From positions 61,759,748 to 61,823,747 of the forward strand of contig CM043944.1 in assembly GCA_014529385.2 (NCBI GenBank): a stretch of DNA of 64,000 nucleotides, written 5' to 3'. Below the pieces are notes generated by a model. The model saw only the letters and a program-made list of their open reading frames with translations. It was not told the origin of the DNA and did not search any database. The stretch's first letter is position 1. The number at the start of each line of letters is the position of its first letter. Shown here in pieces: positions 1 to 11,933 of the stretch. The translations under genes and the position numbers were made by a program. Origin of the DNA: Adiantum capillus-veneris (lineage: Eukaryota; Streptophyta; Polypodiopsida; Polypodiales; Pteridaceae).

Positions 1-2661
1 GCAGCAACTACAGAAGTTGACAGTGCGGTGTGGCACTACCGACTTGGGCATATGAGTGCCAAAGGAATGCAAATCCTTCAAACAAAGAAGCTTCTACCAG
101 GTTTGAAAGAAGTGGACTTAGAGTTCTGTGAAGATTGTGTTTATGGTAAACAAAAGAGGGTAAAATTTCAAAAATCAGGAAATGAAAGAAAAAATAAAAA
201 ACTTGAGTTGGTTCATTCTGATGTTTGGGGTCCTGCAAGTACACCATCACTTGGTGGCTCATTGTACTATGTAACATTCATAGAAGATGCGACTAGAAAA
301 ACATGGGTTTATGTCATGAAGAATAAATCCGATGTATTTTTCATATTTCAAAGGTGGAAAGCCTTTGTGGAGAACGAAACAGGTACCAAGGTTAAATGCC
401 TCAAGTCCGACAATGGAGGCGAATATTGCAGCCAAGCTTTTGAACGCTTTTGTGCTAGCAATGGCATTCGGAGGCAAAGGACAACCCCAAGGACACCTCA
501 ACAAAATGGGATTTCGGAAAGGATGAACAGGACAATCATGGAACGAGCACGAAGCATGTGGCTACATGCAGGCCAACCGCTTGCGCTTTGGGCGGAAGCT
601 GTAAGTACGTCTGTGTACTTAATCAATCGGTCACCCTCAACGGCATTGGATGGGGGAGTTCCAGAAGAAGCATGGACAGGCAAACCGGTGAATTATGCAT
701 TTCTCAAAGTGTTTGGGTGTGAGGCTTTCATGCACATAGATAGAAGCCTAAGATCAAAGTTAGATGCAAAGTCCAAAAAGTGTTTCTTCGTTGGCTATGG
801 AGAAGGAGACTTTGGGTATCGCCTATGGAATCCTGAAGATGGTAAAATCTTAAGAAGTAGGGATGTAATTTTTAACGAACAAAATATGTACAAAGATTAC
901 TTGGAAAGAAAACAAACAAAAGAAACAGGTGATGAGTACATGGAGCTTGAGGACGGTGAAGACTCAAGGACTGCAAACGGTGACAATGTGCAACAACGTC
1001 AACCAAATGAGGAGCCTCAACCTATTCCCCGAAGATCTACAAGAGCAAATAAACCTCCAGAAAGGTTTGTTCCTTCCTTCAACCATCTCTTGATCTCAGA
1101 TTCTGGAGAGCCGGAATCATATGAAGAAGCTATGCAACATGAATCCAAAGAAGAATGGACGAAGAGCATGCAAATGGAGATGGACTCACTACATCGCAAC
1201 CAAACATGGGAGTTGGTTGAGTTGCCTAAAGGTAAGCGGGCACTCCAAAACAAATGGGTGTACAAGCTAAAGGAAGAAGAAGGTGGGAAGAAAAGGTACA
1301 AGTCTAGGCTTGTGGTAAAAGGTTTTTCTCAAAAGAAAGGTATTGACTTCAATGAAATATTTTCTCCTGTTGTAAAAATGAACTCAATTAGACTTTTCTT
1401 AAGCCTTGTGGCTGCTCATGATCTAAATCTCGAGCAAATGGATGTAAATACGGCATTCCCTCATGGTGACTTAGAGGAGGAAATCTACATGCTTCAACCA
1501 AAGGGGTATGAAGTATAAGGTAAGGAGAAAATGGTTTGCAGATTAAAGAAGAGCTTGTATGGTTTAAAGCAAGCATCAAGACAATGGTACTTGAAGTTTG
1601 ATCGATGGATGTTGGATCATGGATTCACAAGATGCAACTCGGATCATTGCGTCTACACGAAGAATTTGGGAGATGGGAAATTCATCATCCTAATGTTGTA
1701 TGTTGATGACATGTTGATTGCAAGTGCTAACATGCAGGACATCAAAGACCTAAAAGAGGAGCTGTCCAAATCTTTTTCAATGAAAGATTTAGGTGCTGCA
1801 AAGAGGATACTTGGTATGAAAATATCAAGGGACAGGACGAAGAAGACAATAAAGCTATCTCAAGAAGATTACATCAAGAAGGTACTAGAAAGGTTTGCAA
1901 TGCAAAATGCAAAACCAGTTTCTACACCTTTGGCTGGTCATTTTAAACTAACGAAGGATATGTGTCCAACGACACAAGAGGAGATAGCCTATATGTCTAA
2001 AGTTCCATATGCTACAGCGGTAGGTTCTCTAATGTATGCTATGGTCTGGACAAGGCCAGACATTGCACATGCAGTGGGAGTTGTGAGTAGGTTCATGGAC
2101 AACCCAGGTAAAGAGCATTGGCAAGCTGTGAAGTGGATACTTAGGTATCTAAAAGGGACAACAACAAATGCTTTGTATTTTGGAGGAACTCATATTTTTC
2201 TAGAAGGGTATGCTGATGCAGATATGGCAGGTGACAAAGATACTCGAAGGAGCACTACTGGCTGTGTGTTCACGGTTGGAGGCACAGCAGTAAGCTGGGC
2301 TTCAAAGCTGCAGAAAGTGGTTTCACTTTCTACCACGGAAGCAGAGTATGTAGCAATGACGGAGGCAAGCAAATAAATTCTGTGGCTTCACAGATTCTTA
2401 GAAGAGCTTGGATTCAAACAAGACAATTGTGTCTTGTACAGTGATAGCCAAAGCGCTATCCATCTTGCGAAGAACTCAGCCTTTCATTCAAGGACAAAGC
2501 CAATTGAGGTGAGATATCACTTCATACGCACTCTTTTGGAAGAGGGACAACTAAAGCTAGGAAAGGTGCATACAAGTGAAAATCCTGCAGACATGTTTAC
2601 AAAGGTGGTCAACAAAGAGAAGTTGAGCTTTTGCTCATCTTCAATCGGCATTCAAGGATAA
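1..2661 (+). pseudogene. Element A: Ty1/copia pol (integrase, reverse transcriptase, RNase H), 5' truncated by window edge
   Basis: One reading frame runs from base 1 to the stop at 2661. It encodes the GAG-pre-integrase zinc motif (WHYRLGHMS, CEDC), then the integrase core with catalytic Asp in HSDVWG, Asp in SDNGGEY and Glu in NGISERMNR. Next comes the copia reverse transcriptase (EIFSPVVKMNSIR, LYGLKQASRQWY, catalytic YVDDM), then RNase H (SDSQSAIHLAKNS, VRYHFIRTLLEEG, NPADMFTK). The order INT-RT-RH is diagnostic of Ty1/copia. Two in-frame TAA codons, 1516-1518 and 2374-2376, break it; both sit where family members have a sense codon, and the frame is unchanged across them. The copy therefore decayed by point mutation only. 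Gag and protease lie left of the window. Confidence 0.95.
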
Positions 2662-2710
2662 GAAGCCAGAATGGAAAGCAGTCACAGGTTTGGTTTGGAG
2701 ATCAGTCTCC

Positions 2711-2720
2711 AAGTGGGAGA
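2711..2720 (+). promoter_or_regulatory. Polypurine tract of element A
   Basis: AAGTGGGAGA lies one base before the start of the 3' LTR. This is the usual plus-strand priming site of copia elements. Confidence 0.85.
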
Positions 2721-2964
2721 TTGTTAAGTATGGAGCCTGATTTCCCCTTGTAATTTTCTGTGGTAAAAGCGCACATTTGTAAGGCCCCCATTATGAGGAG
2801 AAGCCATCGTGCGTGAAGGAAAATCACTCACTGGAAACCAAAATTTTCATGGACAAGAATCAAGGGCAACTTTAAAGGCCTCGGGGGCGGAGGTCCCCGA
2901 GACTTTTTTTTTTCGCCGGAATATTATGGCCGAATGGCGGTCGGAAAGTGGTCGGAAAACAACC

Positions 2965-3072
2965 GGTCGGTTGGCCGGTGGCCGGTAGTCAATGGCCGAT
3001 GGCCGGTGGTCGGAAGTCAATGGCCGGTGGCCGGTGATCGGAAGTCAATGGCCGGTGGCCGGTGGCCGGTGG
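2965..3072 (+). repeat. 28-bp GC-rich tandem repeat in U3 of element A
   Basis: The phrase GTCAATGGCC recurs at 2988, 3016 and 3044, a 28-bp period, with GGCCGGTGG filling each unit. The array lies about 130-240 bp upstream of the TATA box, where an enhancer would be expected. Confidence 0.8.
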
Positions 3073-3204
3073 GCGAATTCAAAAGCGGAATTTTCTTCTC
3101 AAGGCCGGCCACACATGGGCGGATTGGAGGGTCCGATTTGGACTTATTCGCACAAGGGCGGCTACACATGGCTGCCTCTCATAAGAGAGGGCAACCCTTT
3201 TGGC

Positions 3205-3214
3205 CTATAAAAGG
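3205..3214 (+). promoter_or_regulatory. TATA box in element A LTR
   Basis: CTATAAAAGG is a strong match to the plant TATA consensus, 483 bp into the LTR. It would mark the U3/R region. Confidence 0.7.
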
Positions 3215-3519
3215 AGGCCATTTCTACACACATTTTATAGTGTAAAGTTGATGCAACAAGGTGAGTGTGAGGTGGTGAGAGTAAAGCAAGGCGGGAGCTC
3301 CATTAAGGGTATAATCCCTTTGTAAACTACTTCTTGTTTTGAAGTACTAAAGCCATTAAGTGGCTGCTTTCCCGTGGACGTAGCCCACATTGGGTGAACC
3401 ACGTATATCGTGTCTACTCTCTCTCTCTCTCTACTCTATAATCTCATGTATATAAATATGTCTCTCTCCATTAAGTAATCTACTCAATTATCTATTTAGC
3501 TACGTCTTATTTCCTAACA

Positions 3520-3634
3520 ACCTGTACCTGTGTGAATCACTTGTACCTGTACCTGTCCCGGTAACCTGTAACTTGGAACCTATAATCCCGAATCTCGAAG
3601 CTTGAAGCTCGAAGCAGAAGGTACTCAAAGAAGA
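3520..3634 (-). other. Leader of element B, cut by element A
   Basis: These 115 bp lie between the end of the element A LTR and the primer-binding site of element B. They show a short CTGTAC(C) repetition and no reading frame of note. I read them as the 5' leader of element B, whose body lies left of the window beyond element A. Confidence 0.55.
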
Positions 3635-3652
3635 TCCTCAGTGGGGGCACCA
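3635..3652 (-). promoter_or_regulatory. tRNA primer-binding site of element B
   Basis: On the - strand this reads TGGTGCCCCCACTGAGGA. It differs from the primer-binding site of element E (24962-24979) at one base and begins with the TGG that pairs with a tRNA CCA end. It lies six bases from the LTR-like end at 3659, as in element E. Confidence 0.75.
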
Positions 3653-3658
3653 AAAGAA

Positions 3659-3837
3659 TGTGATCGGGATGGAAAAACACAGAACGCCTCTATAACAACC
3701 CGACACACACTCTTGGGAAGATACACACACACACACACTATGGGGCACCACTCGTCTTATACAACACACCTGGCCGAGACAGGGAACACACCTCTGGAGT
3801 GAGAGGAGAGAGACTATCCACTTGCCCACTCCACACA

Positions 3838-3870
<33 letters not shown>

Positions 3871-4817
3871 CCAAAAAACTTATCTCAAAAGAGGAGAATT
3901 TCTGATGTTTAGATACAATTGAGCTTGGGCCAACACCAATGGGGCAAATAGCTCACACAATATGGGTAAAATAATCCAGATACAATCAAAAACTAGAGCA
4001 GAAACTTCGCTCATAGGAGAAACTTACACAGCCAAAACAGGAGAAAAAGAGGGAGGAATTTGTCAAAATGGACAGTGCCATCGCGTCCGGAACGGCCCAA
4101 AACCCCAGTCTACAATGTCAAAGTGCTCAAATCCGACCTCGGATGAGCAGTTTACGGCCAAAACAGGCTCCAAAAACCCAAAAAACACACCTACGGCTGT
4201 TCCTCCTCTCTTTTCCACGTTTTTTCTGGTCTTCTCTCTGTTTTTTCAGTTCCCACACTTAGCTTTATTAGTTGGGCACCCGTGGCCTTTTAGATGACCT
4301 CAAAACGGACCCCGAACATGCCAAAAACTGACCTCGCAGTGCATAGTTGTCACCTTTTTGCATCATCCGCACACTTGGCACTCAGTTTTTCCAAATAATG
4401 CATCCCGCAACCACGTGAAGTGGCCCCAAAAAGTGGTCCTGATGATGACCTTTCTCCATAAGTATCACAAGAAAACACCCACGTCGTCTCCATACTTCTC
4501 CGCGTGCAAGTATTGACCCCGTTCGACCTCCTGACGCCACTCGATGCCATCTGACGCACCTGCTTACCTCATGTCTTCAGCCCGTGGATAGCTTCCTCGA
4601 GAAGTTTTACGCGCTACCAACTCCTCCTTATTGTAGAAAAAACACTGTGGTACTGATAATAGTGAAAATCGCTGCACTATGTACACCCTGTCCTACCTGT
4701 ACACAGGTGGGCCCCACGTAACCACCTGGCTATGGAAATTGGGTAATCCTTTATTCGATGCACCATGCATGTGTATGTACATATGCGCAATCCCTTGCTC
4801 AAAACAACTCCTGACAA
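3659..4817 (-). repeat. 5' LTR of element B (Ty3-type)
   Basis: On the + strand it starts TGTGATCGGG next to the primer-binding site and ends TCCTGACA, where the integrase coding of element C breaks off. On the - strand it therefore runs TGTCAGG to ATCACA over 1159 bp. Two CA microsatellites lie inside (3722-3739 and 3844-3870). The outer end is inferred from the break in element C, since the partner LTR is not in the window. I find no coding region in it; its reading frames are short and unlike any protein. Confidence 0.6.
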
Positions 4818-6405
4818 CGTCTAAGAATATCATCCTTCCCTAGCCTATAGAGAGTTCCTGCAATGAGAGAGTAAGGTTCACATTCTTTTAACAGTTTTCG
4901 AGCTATGTCTTTACGAAGCTCTTTGGGTGGAAAACCATTAACTATAAAGTTCACAATCTTCTCACTCCATTCAGGTATGGTTTCAACTAGGAAAAGAGAA
5001 GTATCGGGCAACTCATCATCGACTCCAGTAGGGGATTCACCATTGGGTATGCGAGACAAATGATCCACCATGACATGTCTTTTACCAGGTCTCACCACAA
5101 GTAAAATCAAACTCAAGGAGAATTAATAACCATCGTGTAATTCTGCCTGTGGAACAAGGTTTATTTACTAGATACACCAAATCTTGATGATCAACATGGA
5201 AAACAAACTTGTTGGGCCAGAAGGTAGTAGCAAAATTTCTTCACTACATAAATTATACCTAAACCTTTTCGCATTGTAGTGGTGTAGTTTCTCTCGGCAT
5301 CACTCAATTAACGACTTGCAAAGCTAATGGGGTAGTCCAGCTTATGTTCTCCTGGTTTTGCTAGAACACACCCAATAGCAAAGTTCGATGCATCAATATG
5401 CACATGGAGAATTACATTCCAATCAGGCACTCGTAGAATAGGAGTGCTAGTCAAGGTCTTTTTCAATGACTCATAAGCATGGTCACACTCCGCGGTCCAT
5501 TGGAACTCAATAAAAAGCTTGTACAAAGGACGAGCTATCTCGGCAAAGTTTAAAATAAACCGTCGGTAATAACCAACATGGCCCATGAACCTTTCAACTC
5601 CTTTATAGTTTGTAGGATGTGGAAATTCAGCAATGGCTTTAATTTTTCTCTCATCTATGGAAATACCATTTTTGGTTACTATATGCCCTAAAATGACTCC
5701 ATGTTTAATCCAAAATTGGCATTTGAAAGGGTTTAAGGAGATGCGATGCAATCTACACTTCTCAAACACTTTTCATAGGCATGATAGATGTTCTTTCCAA
5801 GAGGAATAAACACAAAGGTCATCTAAGAAATCTTCACAAAACTCCCTCAAATATTCTCTAAAAGCAGTGTTTATTAATCTTTGAAAGGTAGCAGGGGCAT
5901 TGGTTAATCCAAAAGCCATAACACGAAAAGTGAACACTCCAAATTTGGTTATAAAAGCTGTTTTAGCTTGGTCCTCCAACGCAATTGTGATTTGATTGTA
6001 GCTAGAGTACCCATCTAAAAAGCTATAATCTTCCTTCCCTGCAACTCTTTCAAGCACATGTTCTGAATATGGAAAGGGGTAATGGTCCCTCCTAGTGGCG
6101 GCATTGACCTTCTTGAGATCCACACACACTTTGAGTTTCCCGTTCTTTTTTGGCACAATCACTATTGCAGACACCCATTCTGAGTGCTCAATAGGGTATA
6201 TGAATCCGCATTTCACAAGATTTTCAATCTCTTCTTGAAAGATTTTTGCATATTTAGGATTCATTGGATAGGGTCGTTGTTGAACAGGTTTAGCCATGCT
6301 ATTCATGGGGATTGTGTGTTGCACCACAAAACGTGGAACACCTTTCATGTCATGATATGTCCAGGAAAATATATCCTTGAATTCCTTGAGAAGTTCTAAG
6401 TACAC
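4818..6405 (-). pseudogene. Element C: Ty3 reverse transcriptase, RNase H and start of integrase
   Basis: The reverse transcriptase starts near 6405 and shows the palm motifs YPIEHSEWVSAIVIVPKKNG, CVDLKKVNAATRRDHYPFPY, VMAFGLTNAPATFQRL and the catalytic region FLDDLCVYSS. An in-frame TGA at 5773-5775 interrupts it. The frame continues to 5308 through the RT thumb and RNase H start (HIDASNFAIGCVLAKP). RNase H then continues in another frame at about 5110-5290 (NKFVFHVDHQDLVYLVNKPC) and again at 4820-5116 (KRHVMVDHLSRI). The coding ends at LYRLGKDDILRRC, the first half of the integrase zinc finger, where element B begins. Stops and frameshifts make it non-functional. RT-RH-INT order makes it Ty3/gypsy. 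Confidence 0.9.
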
Positions 6406-7465
6406 ACTCCACTGTCTTTGTCAGATCTTGGGCAATGAAAACAGGTTTGGACTCTTCTCATGGGTCCGCTAACTCTATTTCCTTAACTAATCGTTGGACC
6501 GTCATAGACTCCATTGCTCCCATCTATAGGCTTTCTTTGAGCCTTTGTATACACAACCTTACGTTTGTCTGGTATAGGATTTGAAATGTTCAGGTGCAGG
6601 GTGTAAGTTTGTGGGGTCCTGTTGTTCTGTGGACTGTGATTTCACTTCCAATTCCTTTTGTTGTTGAGCTAGCTCTCGATTTTGTCATCTCCTTACGGTA
6701 TGGCTAAACTTTGGATTCTCTGTAGCCTCTAGTTGTGTGATGTCAATGGGTTGTGGACTACACCATATAGCACTTTGAAGGTATTCACCCCAGTTATCTA
6801 CCAACTTCCGGTGAGCATCACATGCCCCTATATAATTAATCCATTTTACGGTAGATTTATTTTCATTTATTCTAGCACACATTTGCTTGATACCGTCACC
6901 TCTTATAAGGCTCTTACTCCTCTTGTCTAATTTTTTTATTACGGTCGATATCTAGTGAAGAGTCACTAGAGGAATTTCTACTTGTGTCTTTTGCTCCCTT
7001 AGATAGATTGTCATCTAGGGTACCACTGGGCCCTGAATGGTTTGTCCCCAAATTTGTACTAAGATTTAACTCAGATTCTTTGTCCTCAAAGTCAATTTCA
7101 ATTCATGATTCTGACCCCAAATCGTGTGGGCTATAGTCTTGTGAGGCGCTACTGGTTCCAATGCCAGTCAAACCTTCATCTTGTAGGTCATCAGAAGATA
7201 TATGCATTGCTTCTAGCATATTTAAGGGTACGAGTGGTGGCATTTCATTCCCCTCAAGTGTTACCCAGGTCGTCCCCCTATTTCCCCAAGTGTCTATGGT
7301 TGCTTTTAGGTGGACCCAATCCACATTGTCCGACTCAGTCATCCCAGGTAGTACATCCATATAAGGAAAATCTTCCCCAACGTCAGTGTCCACTTTACAC
7401 ATGTAGCAATATTGCAATGGGGCTGAGTGAACTGTGGTGTCAGATCTATGATCAATTATAAACAT
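6406..7465 (-). pseudogene. Element C: linker between protease and reverse transcriptase
   Basis: An open stretch at 7103-7465 encodes an acidic, low-complexity sequence with no known motif (DYSPHDLGSES at its end). The rest, 6406-7102, is broken in all frames. By position it is the variable pol linker of element C. Nothing in it suggests a separate gene. Confidence 0.55.
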
Positions 7466-7568
7466 GTTTCCTAGGGGATGTGTTCAACCAGTTACAAGAT
7501 CGACTCGAATGACAGACATGGTTTTTAGACCAGTCATGCACCATTTTTGCTTCCCTCATGAAAGGATG

Positions 7569-7877
7569 TCATAAGATCATCTTCGATGCCATAGTGTGTC
7601 TGGAGAAATCCATAACAATGAAGGTAATTCTTATTTTATGTCCAAAGACCTTGATCGTGAGATCTTCTAGCATGCCAATAGGTTTAACAATAGACCCATT
7701 GGCCATCTTCACTACTATGGTTGTGGTCGCAAGGTGAGGTCTTCCCATAGTTTCCGAGAAATTTTTAGTCACAATACTAACCCCAGCGCCACCATCAAGG
7801 ATTCCCTTCACAATTAATCCCTTAGTAGTGATTGGTATGGTCACATTGGATTCATCACCCTCAAAGTATTGTCCCAA
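7569..7877 (-). pseudogene. Element C: aspartic protease
   Basis: The active-site segment reads VKGILDGGAGVSIVTKNF, with D-G-G in place of the usual D-S/T-G. It is followed by VVKMANGSIVKPIGMLEDLTIKVFG and ITFIVMDF, the flap and second-strand region of retropepsins. Element E shows the same D-G-G-A variant, while element I has D-S-G-A. The C-terminal LGRPW-type motif is lost here. Confidence 0.8.
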
Positions 7878-8019
7878 CTTGTTAACATGTATTTCTATAA
7901 CACGGTTCTCATCTAGGTTGGATTGTGGATCTAAGTGTCCTCCTCTATTGGCATCTCCCTAGCTCCATCCATCTGTGCAAATTGTGGTGAAGAAACTTTA
8001 GTTCTCCATTGAGGAAGGC

Positions 8020-8994
8020 TCAAAGAGATGATACTAGCTCAGGGTCTTTACATAGTTTGGACATGATGGTGGTTCTAACTTTTGAAGACATGAAATCCAT
8101 CAATTTGACAATGTTTAATGGCACCTTTTGGACTTCAGTCCCTTGACGTGGGGAAGATGGGATCTCCATTTCTTCGATAGGATCAGGTAGTCCCTCTGTA
8201 AAAATTATTTCCATCAAGAAGTGAGTATGCCCACTTTCCCATGACTTTAAGTCACTTTCTTCTTGGATTACACTAGGTATGGCTAAGGGTCTATGGACTT
8301 GTTGAGGTTGTTGTTGCGTAGGGAACACGGTGTCTGTAATTTGGATCTACCTAGGTGTTGGTTCTAGATCCCTTTGGGTATCTTCTACCAAACTTCTTAA
8401 TTGCTTGACTCGCTCAATATTCTCTGTAGGGTTTGGATAAGTTCCTATCTTCTTCTTGGATCTTGGCCATTGTGGCTCATGAAGATCTTCCTTGTTGGTT
8501 TCTATCTTAGTGGTTGTTTTGGTCTCCATGGTTTCACCTGAATCATAATCCTCTTCAACGTCGTTCATATATACGGGGTCGTCACCAGTCCCTATGTTGG
8601 TCTTTGAATTGGGGTCTGACTCCGCTGCTTTTTGTGATCTCTTCCTTTGTGTTTTCTTCTTTTTCTTAGATTGGGCAATTGATGTTGTGTCTCTTTCTTC
8701 AAGAATATAATTTTGTTTTTGGAGCATCGATCGTGTGAGTACGTTTACTGGTACCACAATTGTACTTTGTGATGGCTCCTCGGTAACCTCAATCAAGTTT
8801 AATGGCGTGATCTTCGGTGCATTTGGATTATTTGGACATTGGGCAATCAAATGATCTATGCCACATCGATTACACATGAGTATCGGCATTGTAGACGTGC
8901 TCGCTTGATTGGTTTGCATTAGTGTGGCATTCTTTTGTAGCCTAATAGGACACTCGGCTACACGATGTGGACCTCCACACTCATAGCATTAAAG
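8020..8994 (-). pseudogene. Element C: gag C-terminal part with zinc knuckles
   Basis: Two zinc knuckles with an unusual three-residue gap are encoded in tandem: CYECGGPHRVAEC (about 8943-8991, different frame) and CNRCGIDHLIAQC (in the 190-codon stretch 8347-8919). Both are CX2CX3HX4C rather than the usual CX2CX4HX4C. A basic stretch (QSKKKKKTQRKRSQK) and acidic regions follow. The 102 codons at 8020-8328 lead towards the protease. Element I carries the same knuckle pair, so the two are relatives. Confidence 0.75.
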
Positions 8995-9105
8995 AGGTGG
9001 TCTCTTACAAGTGTAATTGATATTTTGGCCTCTTGCCTCAAGAGCAACTAATTGATATAAAGGTTTGACTTGTCCCCAATAGTCCTCCATGTAGTATTGT
9101 GGACT

Positions 9106-9789
9106 TTATTCAAGCACATCCATCCCATAGGCAATATTAGGGTCTATATCTTCCTCACAGCCTTCCAAACAAGCAATAGATGACTCACAACCCACCTGAT
9201 TCACAGAAGTGATTCTCGGATGTGGTGGTTGTCGTCCTAGCACTGGAGGTGGTAAGGGTGTTTTTTGAACAACATTTTGGGCCCTAGGGACCATTTGTTG
9301 TGTTGTTTGTTCAAGAGGAGGGACGGACATCAATGTAGGCACTCGAGGTGTGTCTGTCCATGCTAAGGTTGGTCTATTGGACATTGCATGCTTAAAGACT
9401 ATGCAATACTTAGCTAAGGTTGGTCTATTGGCGATTGCATGCTTAAATACTATGCAATACTTAGCTTGATGACCATACTTCCCATAGGCATTGCAGTTCC
9501 CATTGAATTTTACTCTAAAAGTAGGGCATTCACTGGTACTATGCAGTCCATAGCATACTGAGCACCATTGTTGCTCCCTTCTTAGATACACATGATTGTT
9601 TTGCAGAGCATGATTGTCTCTAAGACTCTCTTGAATAGCCTTGGTGAGATATGCTAAAGTCATCTCAGATATCTTTGGCTCCTTAGCAATAGGCTTTAGG
9701 GTCATTGGTTGATGCCCTGATGCTTGCGAGCTAATAGATTTAGGCTCAATAAACACTCTTTCTCCTTGACTCATTAAATTATCCTCCAA
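9106..9789 (-). pseudogene. Element C: gag zinc-binding segment with internal 17-residue duplication
   Basis: This 227-codon frame has CSVCYGLHSTSEC (CX2CX3HX4C) and CNAYGKYGHQAKYC, a CCHC knuckle whose second Cys is Tyr. Just after it, a 51-bp unit is repeated in tandem (9362-9412 and 9413-9463), duplicating residues AKYCIVFKHA. It ends before a proline-rich stretch. Upstream, 9790-10107, the coding is broken. Confidence 0.75.
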
Positions 9790-10107
9790 TTGGATCGCAT
9801 TGGTGGTGACTACTTCCCAAGTGGTGATACCTCTAAGGACTAGGCCATTGTAGATATCCTCATGTCATTATCCCCTAATGAATCTATCAAGAAATTGATT
9901 ATTATTGAAGCGCTCATTTGGATTACAACAAGAATTTAAATGCTTCAAGTGACTAATAAAGTCTCTCACCGGCTCTCCTTTCTCTCGTTGGGCTTTCTAG
10001 AGCTGAGAGGCTACACCCCAAAGTACTCCCTCTCATATGTATTCTTTCAAAAACAATCTCCTAAGAGTAAGGTAAATCGTTTTTTCTTCCACCCTTAGGG
10101 TTCTATA

Positions 10108-10431
10108 TTAATACCCTGCCTTCCCACTTAAGGTTAGGCTTAAAGCATTACTCTTATGCAGGTCATTGTGTTCTCCTAGAGAATTGCATATTTGTTCAAA
10201 CACTTTGATATGCTTTCTCACATCCCCTTCTCCACTAAATTTTTGTGTGAGCTTGGCTATTTGTACTGCCTTACTTCTAGGCTCTCTATCAAGTGTGTTC
10301 TGCATATTCTCAGCAATAGATCGACCAATAGCTTGAGCAAATGTTGCCAAGTCACCTAAGTGAGCAGGCACCGTGGGTGAAGGTGCTCCAGAGACTACAT
10401 GTGGACTAGGTATTGGCATTGGGCTTGGCAC
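10108..10431 (-). pseudogene. Element C: gag core fragment
   Basis: The segment AVQIAKLTQKFSGEGDVRKHIKVFEQICNSLGEHNDLHKSNALSL matches the pattern of the plant retrotransposon gag core: a short charged helix, then a target of recruitable helices ending SLSGKAGYWY-like. It breaks near 10108, in the middle of the domain. The split in quotation is for length only; the frame is continuous over 107 codons. Confidence 0.7.
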
Positions 10432-10461
10432 ATAGGAAGCCCTTGGGTTCCACGTTGGGTA

Positions 10462-11933
10462 CTATGTTGTGCCATGTGGTGGTCCAAAATTCATATGGGT
10501 GGCCCTGGGCATAGCAGACTTCGGATGTGACATACTAATGCTAGCCGATATGGTCCCATGGAAATAAGAACTTGGGTGTTGTGGTTGTGGAGCATAGGTA
10601 GTTGAAACAATGGGAGGGTTAGGGGCTACATAGGTACGAGGACCCATGGATGTATATGATTGGTACACACTTGTAGGGGCTACATAGATACGAGGACCCA
10701 TGGATGTATATGATTGGTACACACTTGTAGGTACTATTGCAAGCATTGAGCTACCATGTAGCGATGCTTTACTAACAAATGAGTTCCATGGCATGTTTCT
10801 CGGCATGCCCATCATTGGGGTAGGCATGGTAGCCATGGTGTCATCAAGGGAAAGATGAGCTACACGTGGAAAGGTAAAGCTATCACTTGTGGGCTGAGAT
10901 TGCACTGAGAGCCTTGGCAAAACAACATATGGAGGATCCATCGAACTTACCAAGGGAGTCTCCATTTGCGATAAGATTGGTTGTTTAGCCTTTCCTGTAT
11001 CCAAGAATCTCATGAGACCCATTGAAGGCATGTTGATCCCCTTGTTCTGTCTCTCTAACTCAATGACCCTATGGATGACCTCACAAACTGTTTGTTGTTG
11101 ATCCTCCACACTAGTAGCACCCGTTGTGGATTGTAGGACCTCTAACGAACCCACATGACAGGTGTGACCTGTGTATAGGTCAGTTAGAGTTTCCGTTTTT
11201 AGTTCATACTCCCAGTTCTCATTTAGGAATGCTCCATCTAGGATTGAGGTGCTAGGGGTGTCCTTTGAGCTAGATGCAATGTTGCTTTCTAGGGGTTGGC
11301 CCTTAGCAGTCGCTAATTCAAGAGCACTCGATTGCTCGCCTAGCAAGGATATTGACATAGGGGTTTCACTTTTAACTCTCTTCGTTGCTCCACCTTGCGT
11401 AAGCTCTCGATTTCCTTTTCCCTAGCCGCAATGATATATCGCTCAACCTCTTGCACTTTGGCAAGGCTTCTACCATCGGGTAATATGAGCTCGAAGGGGA
11501 ATAGCTCTGAAGAGTCAAGGGGTGCAGTGAATGAAGTATTCACGTGCACACTCTCTAAGGACATCGGGTCTACGTTGGTCATTAATGGCGAATTTTCTTC
11601 CCCACCCCCCTCATTTACATCATTAGCTCCATGTTTGGATCGAATGGCTCTACTAAAGGTTTCCTTCAAGCGGCTAAGCATGCTTGGCCCGGACTGTGGA
11701 CCCATGGCATGCATGTCTTGGCTTGAGCTATCAGGATTAGGCATTGGGTAACCCTCCATGACATCGTAGTCAGAGGAAGAGCCACTAGCCGCTATGTTTG
11801 GGTCTTGGTTTGTACTACCTTGGGTCCCCCCTGAGGGCCAGGAACCTAAGGTAGGTGGATATTGAGAACTCGCGTAATTTGAAATTCTCTCTAGTTGCTC
11901 CATCTCTAGCACATAACCAGAGCACAGATGCAT
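10462..11933 (-). pseudogene. Element C: N-terminal gag-region reading frames
   Basis: Two overlapping frames, 11340-11933 (197 codons) and 10462-11358 (298 codons), precede the gag core. They are rich in Ser, Pro and Thr and match no domain I know. The second contains an 18-residue tandem duplication (VYQSYTSMGPR twice) caused by a 54-bp repeat at 10622-10729. A short helical segment (VERYIIAAREKEIESLRKVEQRRELK) could be a coiled coil. They are probably the N-terminal extension of this gag, split by one frameshift near 11350. Confidence 0.6.

Larger units (their letters stand above)
2722..3519 (+). repeat. 3' LTR of element A (copia)
   Basis: It begins TGTTAAG directly after the polypurine tract and ends CCTAACA, giving matching TGTTA/TAACA termini over 798 bp. 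It contains a TATA box (CTATAAAAGG at 3205-3214), GC-rich tandem repeats in U3, and a short CT microsatellite at 3418-3431. The partner LTR is outside the window, so the target duplication cannot be checked; the candidate right copy is ACCTG at 3520-3524. Confidence 0.85.

Noticed and set aside
3638-3874. 78-codon - strand frame with CVCVCV runs
   Set aside because: Produced by CA microsatellites in the element B LTR.
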